From the NCBI RefSeq assembly GCF_028532485.1, contig NZ_CP116942.1, positions 3,534,001 to 3,598,000 of the forward strand: a stretch of 64,000 nucleotides of DNA, written 5' to 3'. Origin of the DNA: Iamia majanohamensis (GTDB lineage Bacteria > Actinomycetota > Acidimicrobiia > Acidimicrobiales > Iamiaceae). This document shows, in pieces, positions 26,103-34,219 of the stretch; position 1 is the stretch's first letter; every line of letters starts with the position of its first letter. The notes below the pieces were generated by a model, which did no database searches, was not told the origin of the DNA, and saw only the letters and a list, made by a program, of their open reading frames with translations. Position numbers and translations under genes: made by a program.

Positions 26103-26609
26103 TCAGCCCTCGAGGGGCTCGGCCCGCAGCGGCTCGGTGCGGCGGACCGGGGGCGGGTCGGCGTGGTCGCCCGACGGCCGGTCGGCGGTGGCCGCCGGGG
26201 CACCGGGCGCGGCGTGGTGACCGGCCTCCCCCCCGCCGAGCAGGGCCTCGATGCGCGCCAGGACGTCCACGGTGCGGTCGGTCTGGACCTGGTGCTCGTA
26301 GACGATGCGGGCCAGCCAGTAGCGGAAGAGCCGGGCCAGCGAGAAGCGGATGACCAGGGCCGAGCCCACGATCACCAGGGCCAGGCCCACGAGGCCCCCG
26401 GAGACCACGTAGGGCACCTGCTCGGCCACGCTGGCCGTGCCCGAGGCCTGGAACCAGGCCACGACGATGAGGACGACGCCGACCACGACCAGGCCGACGC
26501 CCACCTTGAGCAGGAGGGCCTCGCGGTCGGCCTTGGGCTCGGGGACGTGCAGCTGCTGGACGCGCGCCGCGAAGCCGTCCGTGGTGTCGGTGGGGGTCGG
26601 GTCGGTCAT
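26103..26609 (-). CDS. Two-helix membrane protein linked to second Liv-type ABC operon
   Basis: A 168-residue protein: a short polar N-terminus, two hydrophobic helices (LKVGVGLVVVGVVLIVVAWF and VSGGLVGLALVIVGSALVI), then an amphipathic region LARLFRYWLARIVYEHQVQTDRTV and a disordered Pro/Ala-rich tail of about 45 residues. It is a paralogue of the protein at 15788-16144 and has the same place directly after livF. ATG overlaps the LivF stop (ATGA), so the link to the transporter is strong. Function unknown; an accessory or stabilising subunit is inference. Confidence 0.72.
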   Translation of the reverse strand: MTDPTPTDTTDGFAARVQQLHVPEPKADREALLLKVGVGLVVVGVVLIVVAWFQASGTASVAEQVPYVVSGGLVGLALVIVGSALVIRFSLARLFRYWLARIVYEHQVQTDRTVDVLARIEALLGGGEAGHHAAPGAPAATADRPSGDHADPPPVRRTEPLRAEPLEG

Positions 26610-27355
26610 GAGGAGGCTCCCAGGTAGGCGTCGGACAGCTCGGACTCGATCTCGGACGGGGTGCCGACGGAGGTGATCCGACCGTGGGCCATGATGGCGG
26701 CGACGTCGGCCACGCCGAGCACGGTGCGGGCGAACTGCTCGACCACCAGCACCGACACGCCCTGGCGGCGGATGCGCCCGACCTGCTGGTACAGGTCGTC
26801 GACGATCATCGGGGCCAGGCCCATCGACAGCTCGTCGAGGAGCAGGACCGCGGGCTCGGTGACCAGCGCCCGGGCCAGCGACAGCATCTGCTGCTCGCCC
26901 CCCGAGAGGGTGCCGGCCACCTGGCCCCGGCGGGCGCCGAGGCGGGGGAAGATCCCGTAGGCGCGGTCCTCCACGGTCGCCAGGTCGATGCCCCGGTAGG
27001 TGGCCATGCGGAGGTTCTCGCGCACGGTGAGGGTGCGGAACACGCCCCGCCCCTCGGGGATCGTGCACAGCCCGGCCGAGGCCAGGGCCGAGGCCGACGC
27101 CCCGGTGACGCGCCGGCCGGCGAGGTACACGTCGCCCTCGCTGGGCGCCATCTGGCCCGAGGCGACCGACAGGGTGGTGGTCTTGCCCGCCCCGTTGGCC
27201 CCGAGCAGGGCCACGACGGAGCCCCGGGGGATCGCCAGGTCGACGCCGTGGAGCACCTCGATCTTGCCGTAGGCGGCCTTGACCCCACGGAGCTCGAGGA
27301 CCGGGGGTGGGGCGTCGGCCGCGCCCGGGTCGACGACGGCGGTGGCATCGACCAT
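26606..27355 (-). CDS. ABC transporter ATPase, LivF type (second operon)
   Basis: A 249-residue nucleotide-binding subunit with Walker A GANGAGKTT, signature LSGGEQQM, Walker B VLLLDELSMGL and VEQFAR. Its sequence follows the first LivF closely. The start shares a base with the LivG stop. It should energise the fused permease at 28154 together with the LivG encoded upstream. Confidence 0.9.
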   Translation of the reverse strand: MVDATAVVDPGAADAPPPVLELRGVKAAYGKIEVLHGVDLAIPRGSVVALLGANGAGKTTTLSVASGQMAPSEGDVYLAGRRVTGASASALASAGLCTIPEGRGVFRTLTVRENLRMATYRGIDLATVEDRAYGIFPRLGARRGQVAGTLSGGEQQMLSLARALVTEPAVLLLDELSMGLAPMIVDDLYQQVGRIRRQGVSVLVVEQFARTVLGVADVAAIMAHGRITSVGTPSEIESELSDAYLGASS

Positions 27356-28152
27356 CAGGCCATCTCCCCCGCCACCGGCTCGGCACCGAGGTAGGCGTCG
27401 ATCACGGCCTGGTCCGCCTGCACCTCGGCGGCGGTGCCGTGGGCCAGCACCTTCCCGAGGTCGAGGACGTAGACCTCGGCGGCCAGGCGCATCACCAGGG
27501 GCACGTCGTGCTCGACCAGCAGCACGCCGAGGCCGGAGCCGGCCAGCTCCTCGAGCAGGGCGGCGAAGCGCTCGCTCTCCCCCTCGTCGAGGCCCGAGGC
27601 GGGCTCGTCGAGCAGGAGCAGGCGGGGCCGGGTGGCCAGGGCCCGGGCCAGCTCCACGAGCCGGGCCAACCCGGTCGGGAGCTCCTCGGCCCGGGTGGCG
27701 GCCAGGTCGCCCAGCCCCAGGTGCTCGAGCAGGGCGGCGGTCTCCTGGGCGGCCTTGGGCCGGTCGCCGCCGTGGGGCACGGCGACCGCAGGTGGGCGCG
27801 AGTCACCGCCCTGGCGGCGGCACAGCTCGCAGGCGAGCAGGACGTTCTCGGCCACCGAGAGGGAGCCGAAGAGCTCCAGGCGCTGGAAGGTCCGCCCCAT
27901 GCCCAGGCGGGCCCGCTTGTGGGCCGAGAGGCGGCTGATGTCGCGGCCGTCCCACAGCACCAGGCCCGACGTGGGTCGCTGGAGGCCGGTGATCACGTTG
28001 AAGGTGGTCGTCTTGCCGGCGCCGTTGGGCCCGATGACGCCGGTGATGCGCCCGGGCTGGATCGCCATGCTGGCCCGGTCGACGGCGACGTTGCCGCCGA
28101 AGCGGACCACGACGTCGCGCAGCTCGAGCAGGGGGGTCGTTCCGTCGGTCAC
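27355..28152 (-). CDS. ABC transporter ATPase, LivG type (second operon)
   Basis: A 265-residue ATPase with Walker A GPNGAGKTT, Walker B LLLLDEPASGLDE and VEHDVPLV. The ABC signature is reduced to LPTGLARLVEL, further from the canonical form than in the first operon. An insertion of about 20 residues (RRQGGDSRPPAVAVPHGGD) follows the Q-loop region. The GTG start at 28152 is separated by one base from the permease stop. Confidence 0.9.
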   Translation of the reverse strand: MTDGTTPLLELRDVVVRFGGNVAVDRASMAIQPGRITGVIGPNGAGKTTTFNVITGLQRPTSGLVLWDGRDISRLSAHKRARLGMGRTFQRLELFGSLSVAENVLLACELCRRQGGDSRPPAVAVPHGGDRPKAAQETAALLEHLGLGDLAATRAEELPTGLARLVELARALATRPRLLLLDEPASGLDEGESERFAALLEELAGSGLGVLLVEHDVPLVMRLAAEVYVLDLGKVLAHGTAAEVQADQAVIDAYLGAEPVAGEMA

Positions 28153-28153
28153 C

Positions 28154-30160
28154 TCAGCGCCCCCAGCTCAGGCCGAGCTCGTCGTCGAGCAGGGCGGCGT
28201 CGTCGGGCCCGATGCGCCCGTCGGTCCACAGGGCCTCGGGCTCGGGCAGGTGGGGGACCGTCTGGTCGTCGCCGGCCCTGATCTCCTCGATGGCCTCGGC
28301 CACCTGCCGCACGGCGCCGTCGGGGTTCTTGGCCAGGCCGATCCCGGCCAGGCCGGGGGCCATGGTCATGATCGACCGCATGCCCGGGTACCAGCGCCCG
28401 ACCGCCGGCATGATGACGAAGAGCGCAGCGCCCACCATGGCGCCGGTGACCGACGTGATGCCGCCGATCACGGCGATGAGCAGGAGCGGCAGGCCCGAGA
28501 GGGCCCCGCCCTCGAGGAGGGCGAAGTCGGTGAGGCCCACGCTGGAGGACTTCCACATGGCGAGGAGCCCGCCGCCCAGGCCGGCGATGCCGGCGGAGAG
28601 GGCGAAGACCTCGAGCTTGGTCACGGTGAGGTCGAGCCCGAGGGTGGCGCACGCCGCGGGCGAGTCCTTCATGGCCGCGAGCCGGCGCCCGAAGTGGCCG
28701 TTGCGGATCATCGTCATCCCGAGCGCGACGAGTCCGAAGACCACGGCCATGAAGACGAAGAAGGCGCTGTCGCCCTCCACGAAGGGGGGCCGGCGCGCCG
28801 ACGCGCTGCCGGTGGCGAAGGGGCGGAAGGCGGTGACGAGGGCGTTGTTGCCGTAGACCACCCGCTCCAGCAGGAGGGCGAAGGCCATGGTGGTGAGGGC
28901 GAGGTAGAGGCTCCGCATGCGGAGGGCGGGGAGGGCCACCAGGGCCCCGACCAGGGCGGTGGCGGCGACACCCACCACCAGGCCCCACGGGCCCATCTTC
29001 CACACCGCCAGCGCGGCCACGCCGCCCAGGGCCAGCTGGGCCAGCGAGACCTGGCCGGCCCACCCGGTGAGGAGCACCAGCGAGAGGATCACCACGCCGA
29101 GGGCGATCCCCTTCCCCAGCTCGTCGACGGTGTTGGCCGAGATGATGTCGGTGTTGGCCACCACCGCGCTGACCGCCACCAGGCCGGCCATGACCACCGC
29201 CACGTGCTGCAGCGACGGGCGGGGCACGCGGAAGTGGATGTTGTCGGGGCGGAGGGCGGCGGTGTCCTGGCGGATGACGATCAGGACCACGAGCAGCATG
29301 AGCGCAGGGGTGGCCGACGCCAGGTCGCCGATGGCCTGCTCGATGTTGGGCGAGAAGGTGAAGCGGATCTGGACGTAGTCGAAGAGGCTGTTGACCTCGG
29401 CCAGGATCAGCGCCCCGAGGAAGGTGAGGGGCAGGCTGCGCAGCCGCCCGACCATGGCCACCGCGTAGGCCTGGATCACCACGAGGGTGAGGGCGATGGA
29501 GGTGAGGGTCAGGTCCGGGGCGAGGAGGATCCCGGCCAGGCCGGCCAGCGAGCACCCGAGCATCCAGGCCACGCTCGACATGCGGTTGGGGTTGACGCCG
29601 TTGAGCGAGGCCAGGTCACGGCTGTCGACCACGGCCCGCATGGCGGTGCCCAGCCGGGTGCGGAACAGCAGCGCCCGCAGGCCCACGGCCACGGCGATGG
29701 CGGCGACCAGGGCGCACACGTCGTGGTACTCGATGACCACGCCGGCCAGCTCGAAGGTCTCGCCCGGGAACAGCTTCTCCACCGACCGGATGCCCGTGCC
29801 CGACGGCCAGATGAGGTCGGCCAGCGACACCAGGGCGAACAGCAGGCCGATGGTCGCCACGATGGTGGTGATGGTCGAGGCCCCGGCGAGGCGCCGGAAC
29901 AGCGCCCAGTCGAGGAGGAAGCCGATCGCAGGCGCGATGACGAGCAGGCACAGCACCAGCCCCAGCCAGACCGGCAGGCCCCATGCGGAGGACGAGGTGA
30001 TCTGCCAGTAGCAGAACGCCACGATCATGCCGATGGCCCCGTGGGCGAAGTTGAAGATGCCCGTGGTCGTGTAGGTCACCACCAGGCCGCTGGCGGCGAT
30101 GGCGTAGGTCGGCGCCGCCAGGAGGGCGAAGACGACGAAGTAGCGGAAGAGCTCCTCCAC
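28154..30160 (-). CDS. Fused LivH-LivM ABC permease (second operon)
   Basis: A 668-residue fused permease. Residues about 1-285 are the LivH part (TYTTTGIFNFAHGAIGMIVAF) and about 300-610 the LivM part (GWAGQVSLAQLALGGVAA; GRRLAAMKDSPAACATLGL), followed by an acidic cytoplasmic tail. It shares the fusion with the permease at 17666 but lacks that protein's long Pro-rich tail. Two substrate-binding lipoproteins are encoded directly upstream, so one pore may serve both. Confidence 0.9.
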   Translation of the reverse strand: MEELFRYFVVFALLAAPTYAIAASGLVVTYTTTGIFNFAHGAIGMIVAFCYWQITSSSAWGLPVWLGLVLCLLVIAPAIGFLLDWALFRRLAGASTITTIVATIGLLFALVSLADLIWPSGTGIRSVEKLFPGETFELAGVVIEYHDVCALVAAIAVAVGLRALLFRTRLGTAMRAVVDSRDLASLNGVNPNRMSSVAWMLGCSLAGLAGILLAPDLTLTSIALTLVVIQAYAVAMVGRLRSLPLTFLGALILAEVNSLFDYVQIRFTFSPNIEQAIGDLASATPALMLLVVLIVIRQDTAALRPDNIHFRVPRPSLQHVAVVMAGLVAVSAVVANTDIISANTVDELGKGIALGVVILSLVLLTGWAGQVSLAQLALGGVAALAVWKMGPWGLVVGVAATALVGALVALPALRMRSLYLALTTMAFALLLERVVYGNNALVTAFRPFATGSASARRPPFVEGDSAFFVFMAVVFGLVALGMTMIRNGHFGRRLAAMKDSPAACATLGLDLTVTKLEVFALSAGIAGLGGGLLAMWKSSSVGLTDFALLEGGALSGLPLLLIAVIGGITSVTGAMVGAALFVIMPAVGRWYPGMRSIMTMAPGLAGIGLAKNPDGAVRQVAEAIEEIRAGDDQTVPHLPEPEALWTDGRIGPDDAALLDDELGLSWGR

Positions 30161-30172
30161 CGTGCGGCTCCC

Positions 30173-31573
30173 TCAGGTCCCGTAGCTCTCGTCGGACTCG
30201 ATGACGTCGTCCGGGTTGCACTCGAAGCCCTCGTCGGGGAACTCGCGGACGAACTCGCCGCCCTCGATCTGCATGTAGAGGAAGCACTCGTTGTGCTGGT
30301 TCTCACCCGGGTTGGCCGTCATCTGGATGCCGCCCCCGTCCCACTCGGTGATGCCCTCGAGCTCGCTCACCAGCGTCTCCCGGGTGAGGTCGGCGCCGGC
30401 GGCGTCGGCCGCGGTGGCCCAGAGGAGCCCGGCGCTGAAGGCCTGGGCGCCCAGCGAGGTGATCTTGTCGTCGCCGGCCCCCGCCTCGCGCACCCACTCG
30501 TCGTAGAGGCCGAGCATGGGGGTCTCCTCCATCTCGGTGAAGGGCACGGTGTTGGTGAGCACGTGGGCCCCCTCCGTGGTGGAGGCCGCGGCGATGGCCG
30601 GGTCGTAGTACTGCTGGCCGAGGTCGATGACCTCCAGCTCCAGGCCCTGGGTCTGGATCTCCTCGAGCAGCCCGATGGTCTCCGAGCTCGAGCTCACCAT
30701 GGTGAAGTACTTGACGTCCTTCTGCTTCATCTCCGACACGAGCGAGGTCCAGTCGGTGTCGCCGAAGGGCTGGGCCGCGTCGACCACGTACTCGATGCCC
30801 GCCTCGGCGCTGCAGCTGTCGCGGATCTGGGCGCCCCGCACGCTGGCGGTGGGCAGGTCGGTGTAGACGATGGCCGCCTTCTTCACCGCCTCGGGGTGCT
30901 GCTCGGCGATGTACTTGCAGGGCCCGACGTTGAAGTACTGCGACAGCGTCCCCACCACGGGCTGGAAGAAGTCCTCCGACTCGGCCCGGGTGGAGGTGGC
31001 CGAGTAGGCCGCCACCTCGGGCAGGCCGCACTCCTCGCGGGTGGTCACGCCCTGCTGGTCCTGCACCGAGCCCGAGCCGACGAGGGCGAAGAGGTCGTCG
31101 CGGCAGGCCGCGCTGGTGACCTCCTCGGTGCGGCTGATCTCGGAGTCGTAGGTCTGCAGCTCGATCTGGCGGCCGTTGATGCCGCCCGCCGCGTTGCAGA
31201 ACTCGACGAAGCCCTTGACCGCCTCCTCGATGCCCACCGTGGGCAGGGGCACCGCCGGGTTCTCCCGGTCGGAGATCACGCCGATGCGGATGGTGTCGTC
31301 GGTGACGCCGGGGACGTCGGCCGGGGTCTCCCCCTCGAGGGCGTCGTCGGAGCAGGGGTTGGCGATGGTGCCCAGCTCCTCGGACTCGGGGGTGGGCACC
31401 TCGCCGGAGCCGGCGTCCTCGCCCCCGCCCCCCTCGTCGGTGGGCGCGTCGAGGCCCTGGTCGCCGGCCTCGTCGGTCTCGGCGCGGGACCCGCAGGCAG
31501 CGGTGGCCAGCAGGAGGACGGCCAGGGTGGCGGCGAGCAGTCGGGCGCGGCGCGCCCGGCGGGTGGTGGTCAT
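30173..31573 (-). CDS. Substrate-binding lipoprotein, LivK type (tandem copy 2)
   Basis: A 466-residue receptor with an Arg-rich n-region, hydrophobic core and lipobox LLLATAAC. A Glu/Gly/Ser-rich linker precedes the type I binding fold (TDDTIRIGVISDREN, FCNAAGGINGRQIELQTYD). It is strongly similar along its whole length to the next gene upstream, including the Cys-bearing blocks IANPCSDD, AACRDDLFALVGSGSVQDQQG and VGPCKYIAEQHPEA. Conserved Cys pairs suggest disulfides. It probably feeds the fused permease at 28154. Confidence 0.88.
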   Translation of the reverse strand: MTTTRRARRARLLAATLAVLLLATAACGSRAETDEAGDQGLDAPTDEGGGGEDAGSGEVPTPESEELGTIANPCSDDALEGETPADVPGVTDDTIRIGVISDRENPAVPLPTVGIEEAVKGFVEFCNAAGGINGRQIELQTYDSEISRTEEVTSAACRDDLFALVGSGSVQDQQGVTTREECGLPEVAAYSATSTRAESEDFFQPVVGTLSQYFNVGPCKYIAEQHPEAVKKAAIVYTDLPTASVRGAQIRDSCSAEAGIEYVVDAAQPFGDTDWTSLVSEMKQKDVKYFTMVSSSSETIGLLEEIQTQGLELEVIDLGQQYYDPAIAAASTTEGAHVLTNTVPFTEMEETPMLGLYDEWVREAGAGDDKITSLGAQAFSAGLLWATAADAAGADLTRETLVSELEGITEWDGGGIQMTANPGENQHNECFLYMQIEGGEFVREFPDEGFECNPDDVIESDESYGT

Positions 31574-31580
31574 CGTGTCC

Positions 31581-32957
31581 TCAGCTCTCGAAGCTCTGGT
31601 CGGATGTGTAGAGGTTGTCGGGGTCGCAGGCGAAGCCCTCGTCGGGGTACTCCCGCTGGAACTCGCCGTCGGTGACGGTCAGGTACAGGACGCACTCCTG
31701 GGTGGTGCCGGCGCCCGGGTCGGTGGTCATCTGGAGGCCGCCGCCGTCCCACTCGTCGATGCCCTCCAGCTCGCTCACCAGGGTCTCGCGGGTGAGGTCG
31801 GCGCCCGCGGCGTCGGCCGCGGTGGCGAACAGGAGGCCGGCGTCGAAGGCCTGCACGCCGAGCGTGCTGATCTTGTCCTCGCCCGCGCCGACCTCCTCCA
31901 TCCAGTCGAGGTAGAGCTGCAGCACCGGCGTCTCGGCGGCCTCCACGAAGGGCACCGTGTTGGTGAGCACGTGGGCCCCGTCGGTGACCGGGGCCTCGGC
32001 CACGGCGGGGTCGTAGTACTGCTGGGCCAGGTCGATGACCTCGGGCTCGACGCCCTGGGTCTGCATCTCCTCCAGCAGCGCCAGGGTCTCGGTGGTGGCG
32101 CTGACCATGGAGAAGTACTCGACGCCCTTCTCCTTCATGTCGGCCACCAGGGCCGAGTAGTCGGTGTCGCCGAAGGGGATGGCCTCTTGGACCACGAACT
32201 CGAAGCCGGCCTCGGCCTCGCAGGCCTCGACGGTCTGCTCGCCCCGGACCCGGGGGGCGGGCAGGTCGGTGTAGACCATGGCCGCCTTGGTGACCGCCTC
32301 GGGGAACTGCTCGGCGATGTAGCGGCAGGGGCCCACGTTGAACTGCTCGGGGTCGAGGCCGGGGATGGGGCTGAAGAAGTCCTCGGAGAGGGCCCGGCTG
32401 GTGGTGGCCGAGTAGGCGCCCACCTCGGGCAGGCCGCAGCCCTCCCGGGTGCTGATGCCCTGCTGGTCCTGCACCGAGCCGGTGCCCACCAGGGCGAAGA
32501 GGTCGTCGCGGCAGGCTGCGTTGGTGGCCTCCTCGGTGCGGCTGATCTGCGAGTCGTAGGTCTGCAGCTCGAGCTGGCGGCCGTTGATGCCGCCCGCCGC
32601 GTTGCAGAACTCGACGAACGCGGTGACCGACTCCTCGATGCCGACGGTGGGGAGGGGCACCGCCGGGTTCTCCTTGTCGGAGATCACGCCGATGCGGATG
32701 GTGTCGTCGGTGAGGCCCGGGACGTCGGCCGGGGTCTCGCCCTCGACGGGCTCGTCGGAGCACGGGTTGGCGATGGTGCCCAGCTCGGCCGAGTCGGGGC
32801 CCAGGGCCTCACCCCCGCCCTCGTCGCCGCCGCCGTCCTGCTCGTCGGACGGGGCGTCGAGGCCGCCGTCGTCGGCCGACTCGGTGTCGGCGCGCGAGCC
32901 GCAGCCCGAGGCGACGACGGCGAGCAGGCAGAGCAGGACGAGGGCGAGACGACGCAC
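31581..32957 (-). CDS. Substrate-binding lipoprotein, LivK type (tandem copy 1)
   Basis: A receptor of 458 residues from GTG 32957, or 473 from GTG 33002. The later start gives a compact signal peptide (VRRLALVLLCLL, lipobox VASGC) with GGAG at a suitable distance; the earlier start would place its ribosome-binding site inside the palindrome at 33006. The mature part parallels the downstream copy block by block (TDDTIRIGVISDKEN, FCNAAGGINGRQLELQTYD, VGTGSVQDQQG). It is the first gene of the six-gene ABC operon that runs to 26103. Tandem receptors usually extend ligand range. Confidence 0.87.
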   Translation of the reverse strand: MRRLALVLLCLLAVVASGCGSRADTESADDGGLDAPSDEQDGGGDEGGGEALGPDSAELGTIANPCSDEPVEGETPADVPGLTDDTIRIGVISDKENPAVPLPTVGIEESVTAFVEFCNAAGGINGRQLELQTYDSQISRTEEATNAACRDDLFALVGTGSVQDQQGISTREGCGLPEVGAYSATTSRALSEDFFSPIPGLDPEQFNVGPCRYIAEQFPEAVTKAAMVYTDLPAPRVRGEQTVEACEAEAGFEFVVQEAIPFGDTDYSALVADMKEKGVEYFSMVSATTETLALLEEMQTQGVEPEVIDLAQQYYDPAVAEAPVTDGAHVLTNTVPFVEAAETPVLQLYLDWMEEVGAGEDKISTLGVQAFDAGLLFATAADAAGADLTRETLVSELEGIDEWDGGGLQMTTDPGAGTTQECVLYLTVTDGEFQREYPDEGFACDPDNLYTSDQSFES

Positions 32958-33005
32958 GAGGGGTGGCTCCGGGGGTCGGGGGGTGGCGATGACGGCGGTC
33001 ACACT

Positions 33006-33028
33006 ACATCTGACGAGGCGTCAGATGT
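33006..33028. promoter_or_regulatory. Second-type palindrome (CTGACG-N3-CGTCAG) before second ABC operon
   Basis: Two 10-bp arms, ACATCTGACG at 33006-33015 and its complement at 33019-33028, flank an AGG spacer. It lies 4 bp from GTG 33002 or 48 bp from GTG 32957. The core CTGACG-N3-CGTCAG recurs at 36417, 39399 and 61185. It differs from the KstR box in core and spacer, so a different dimeric regulator is expected. Confidence 0.65.
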
Positions 33029-33070
33029 GGGCGTGGACTTCGCCGCCGGGGGTGGGGGATCCTGCCGGGC

Positions 33071-34207
33071 TCAGGCCGCGCCGACGATGCGGGTGCCCAG
33101 GTCGACCAGGTGCGGGTGGGCGGTGCCGAGGGTGTGCTCAGCCGCCTTGGCCGCCCGGAACCAGCGGTGCAGCGGGTAGTCGACGTCGACGCCGATCCCG
33201 CCGTGGACGTGCTGGGCGCCGTGCACCACCCGCTGGGCCCCCTCGGTGGCCCACACCTTGGCCACGCCGAGCGCCTCCTCGGCGGGCAGCCCCTCGTCGA
33301 GGAGCCAGGCCGCGTAGGTGGAGGTGAGGCGGATGGCCTCGGTGTCGATGTAGGCGTCGGCCAGGCGGTGGGCCACGGCCTGGAAGGTGGCGATCTTGGT
33401 GCCGAACTGCTCGCGCTCGGAGGTGTAGGTGGCCGCCAGCCGGAGGGCCGCCTCGCAGGTGCCGGCCTGGCGGGCGCAGATGCCTGCCGTCCCGAGCGCC
33501 GTGGCCGTGGCCGTGACGTCGGCCCCGCCGCCGACCGATCCGACCACGTCGCCGGGGCCGACGAGCGCGCCGTCGAGCCGGAGGGTCGACAGGGGCTCCA
33601 GGTCGGTCCCCACGCCCCGCTCGACCGTCACGCCGTCGGCGGTCGGGTCGACCACGACCACCGTGGGGCCCTGGTCGGTCGCCACCGGCACCAGCACCCG
33701 GACCTCGAGGGCGGACCCGGCGAGGTGGACGGTGGGCACCACGTGCTTGGTCCCCTGCAGGCGCCACCCGTCGCCGTCGGGGGTGGCGGTGGTGGCGGGC
33801 TCGGCCGGGGGCAGGGCGCTGCCGTCCTCGACCAGGGCGGCGGTCAGCGCCAGGCGCCCGGCCGCCACCTCCGGGAGCAGGGCCCCACGCAGGGCCTCGG
33901 ACCCGTGCCGGGCCACGGGCAGAGCCCCGAGGCACAGCGTCGACCACAGGGGCACCGGCGCCGCCGTGCGGCCCACCTCCTGGCAGAGGAGGGCGGCCTC
34001 GAGGACGCCGTAGCCCCCGCCGCCGTCGGCCTCGGGGAGGCAGAGGCCGAGGAGGTCGGCGTCGGCCAGCAGGCCCCAGAGCCCGGGGTCGAAGCGGTCG
34101 CCGCCCGCCTCCACCTCGGCCAGGTGCTCGGGGGTGCAGCGGTCGCCCAGGATGCGGGCGGCGAGCTCGACGACCGCGGTCTGGTCGTCGGTGAGGGTGA
34201 GGTCCAC
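33071..34207 (-). CDS. Acyl-CoA dehydrogenase, FadE27-like subunit
   Basis: A 378-residue member of the acyl-CoA dehydrogenase family of the short, divergent type that forms alpha2beta2 heterotetramers with a FadE26-type partner. It has TPEHLAEVEAGGDRFDPGLW at the N-terminus, TSEREQFGTKIATFQAVAHRLAD and HVHGGIGVDVDYPLHRWF at the C-terminus, matching M. tuberculosis FadE27 (ChsE5). The partner gene ends 12 bp upstream. Together they would dehydrogenate a steroid side-chain acyl-CoA using FAD. The start is GTG at 34207. Confidence 0.88.
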   Translation of the reverse strand: MDLTLTDDQTAVVELAARILGDRCTPEHLAEVEAGGDRFDPGLWGLLADADLLGLCLPEADGGGGYGVLEAALLCQEVGRTAAPVPLWSTLCLGALPVARHGSEALRGALLPEVAAGRLALTAALVEDGSALPPAEPATTATPDGDGWRLQGTKHVVPTVHLAGSALEVRVLVPVATDQGPTVVVVDPTADGVTVERGVGTDLEPLSTLRLDGALVGPGDVVGSVGGGADVTATATALGTAGICARQAGTCEAALRLAATYTSEREQFGTKIATFQAVAHRLADAYIDTEAIRLTSTYAAWLLDEGLPAEEALGVAKVWATEGAQRVVHGAQHVHGGIGVDVDYPLHRWFRAAKAAEHTLGTAHPHLVDLGTRIVGAA

Positions 34208-34219
34208 GGTGGAGGTCCC

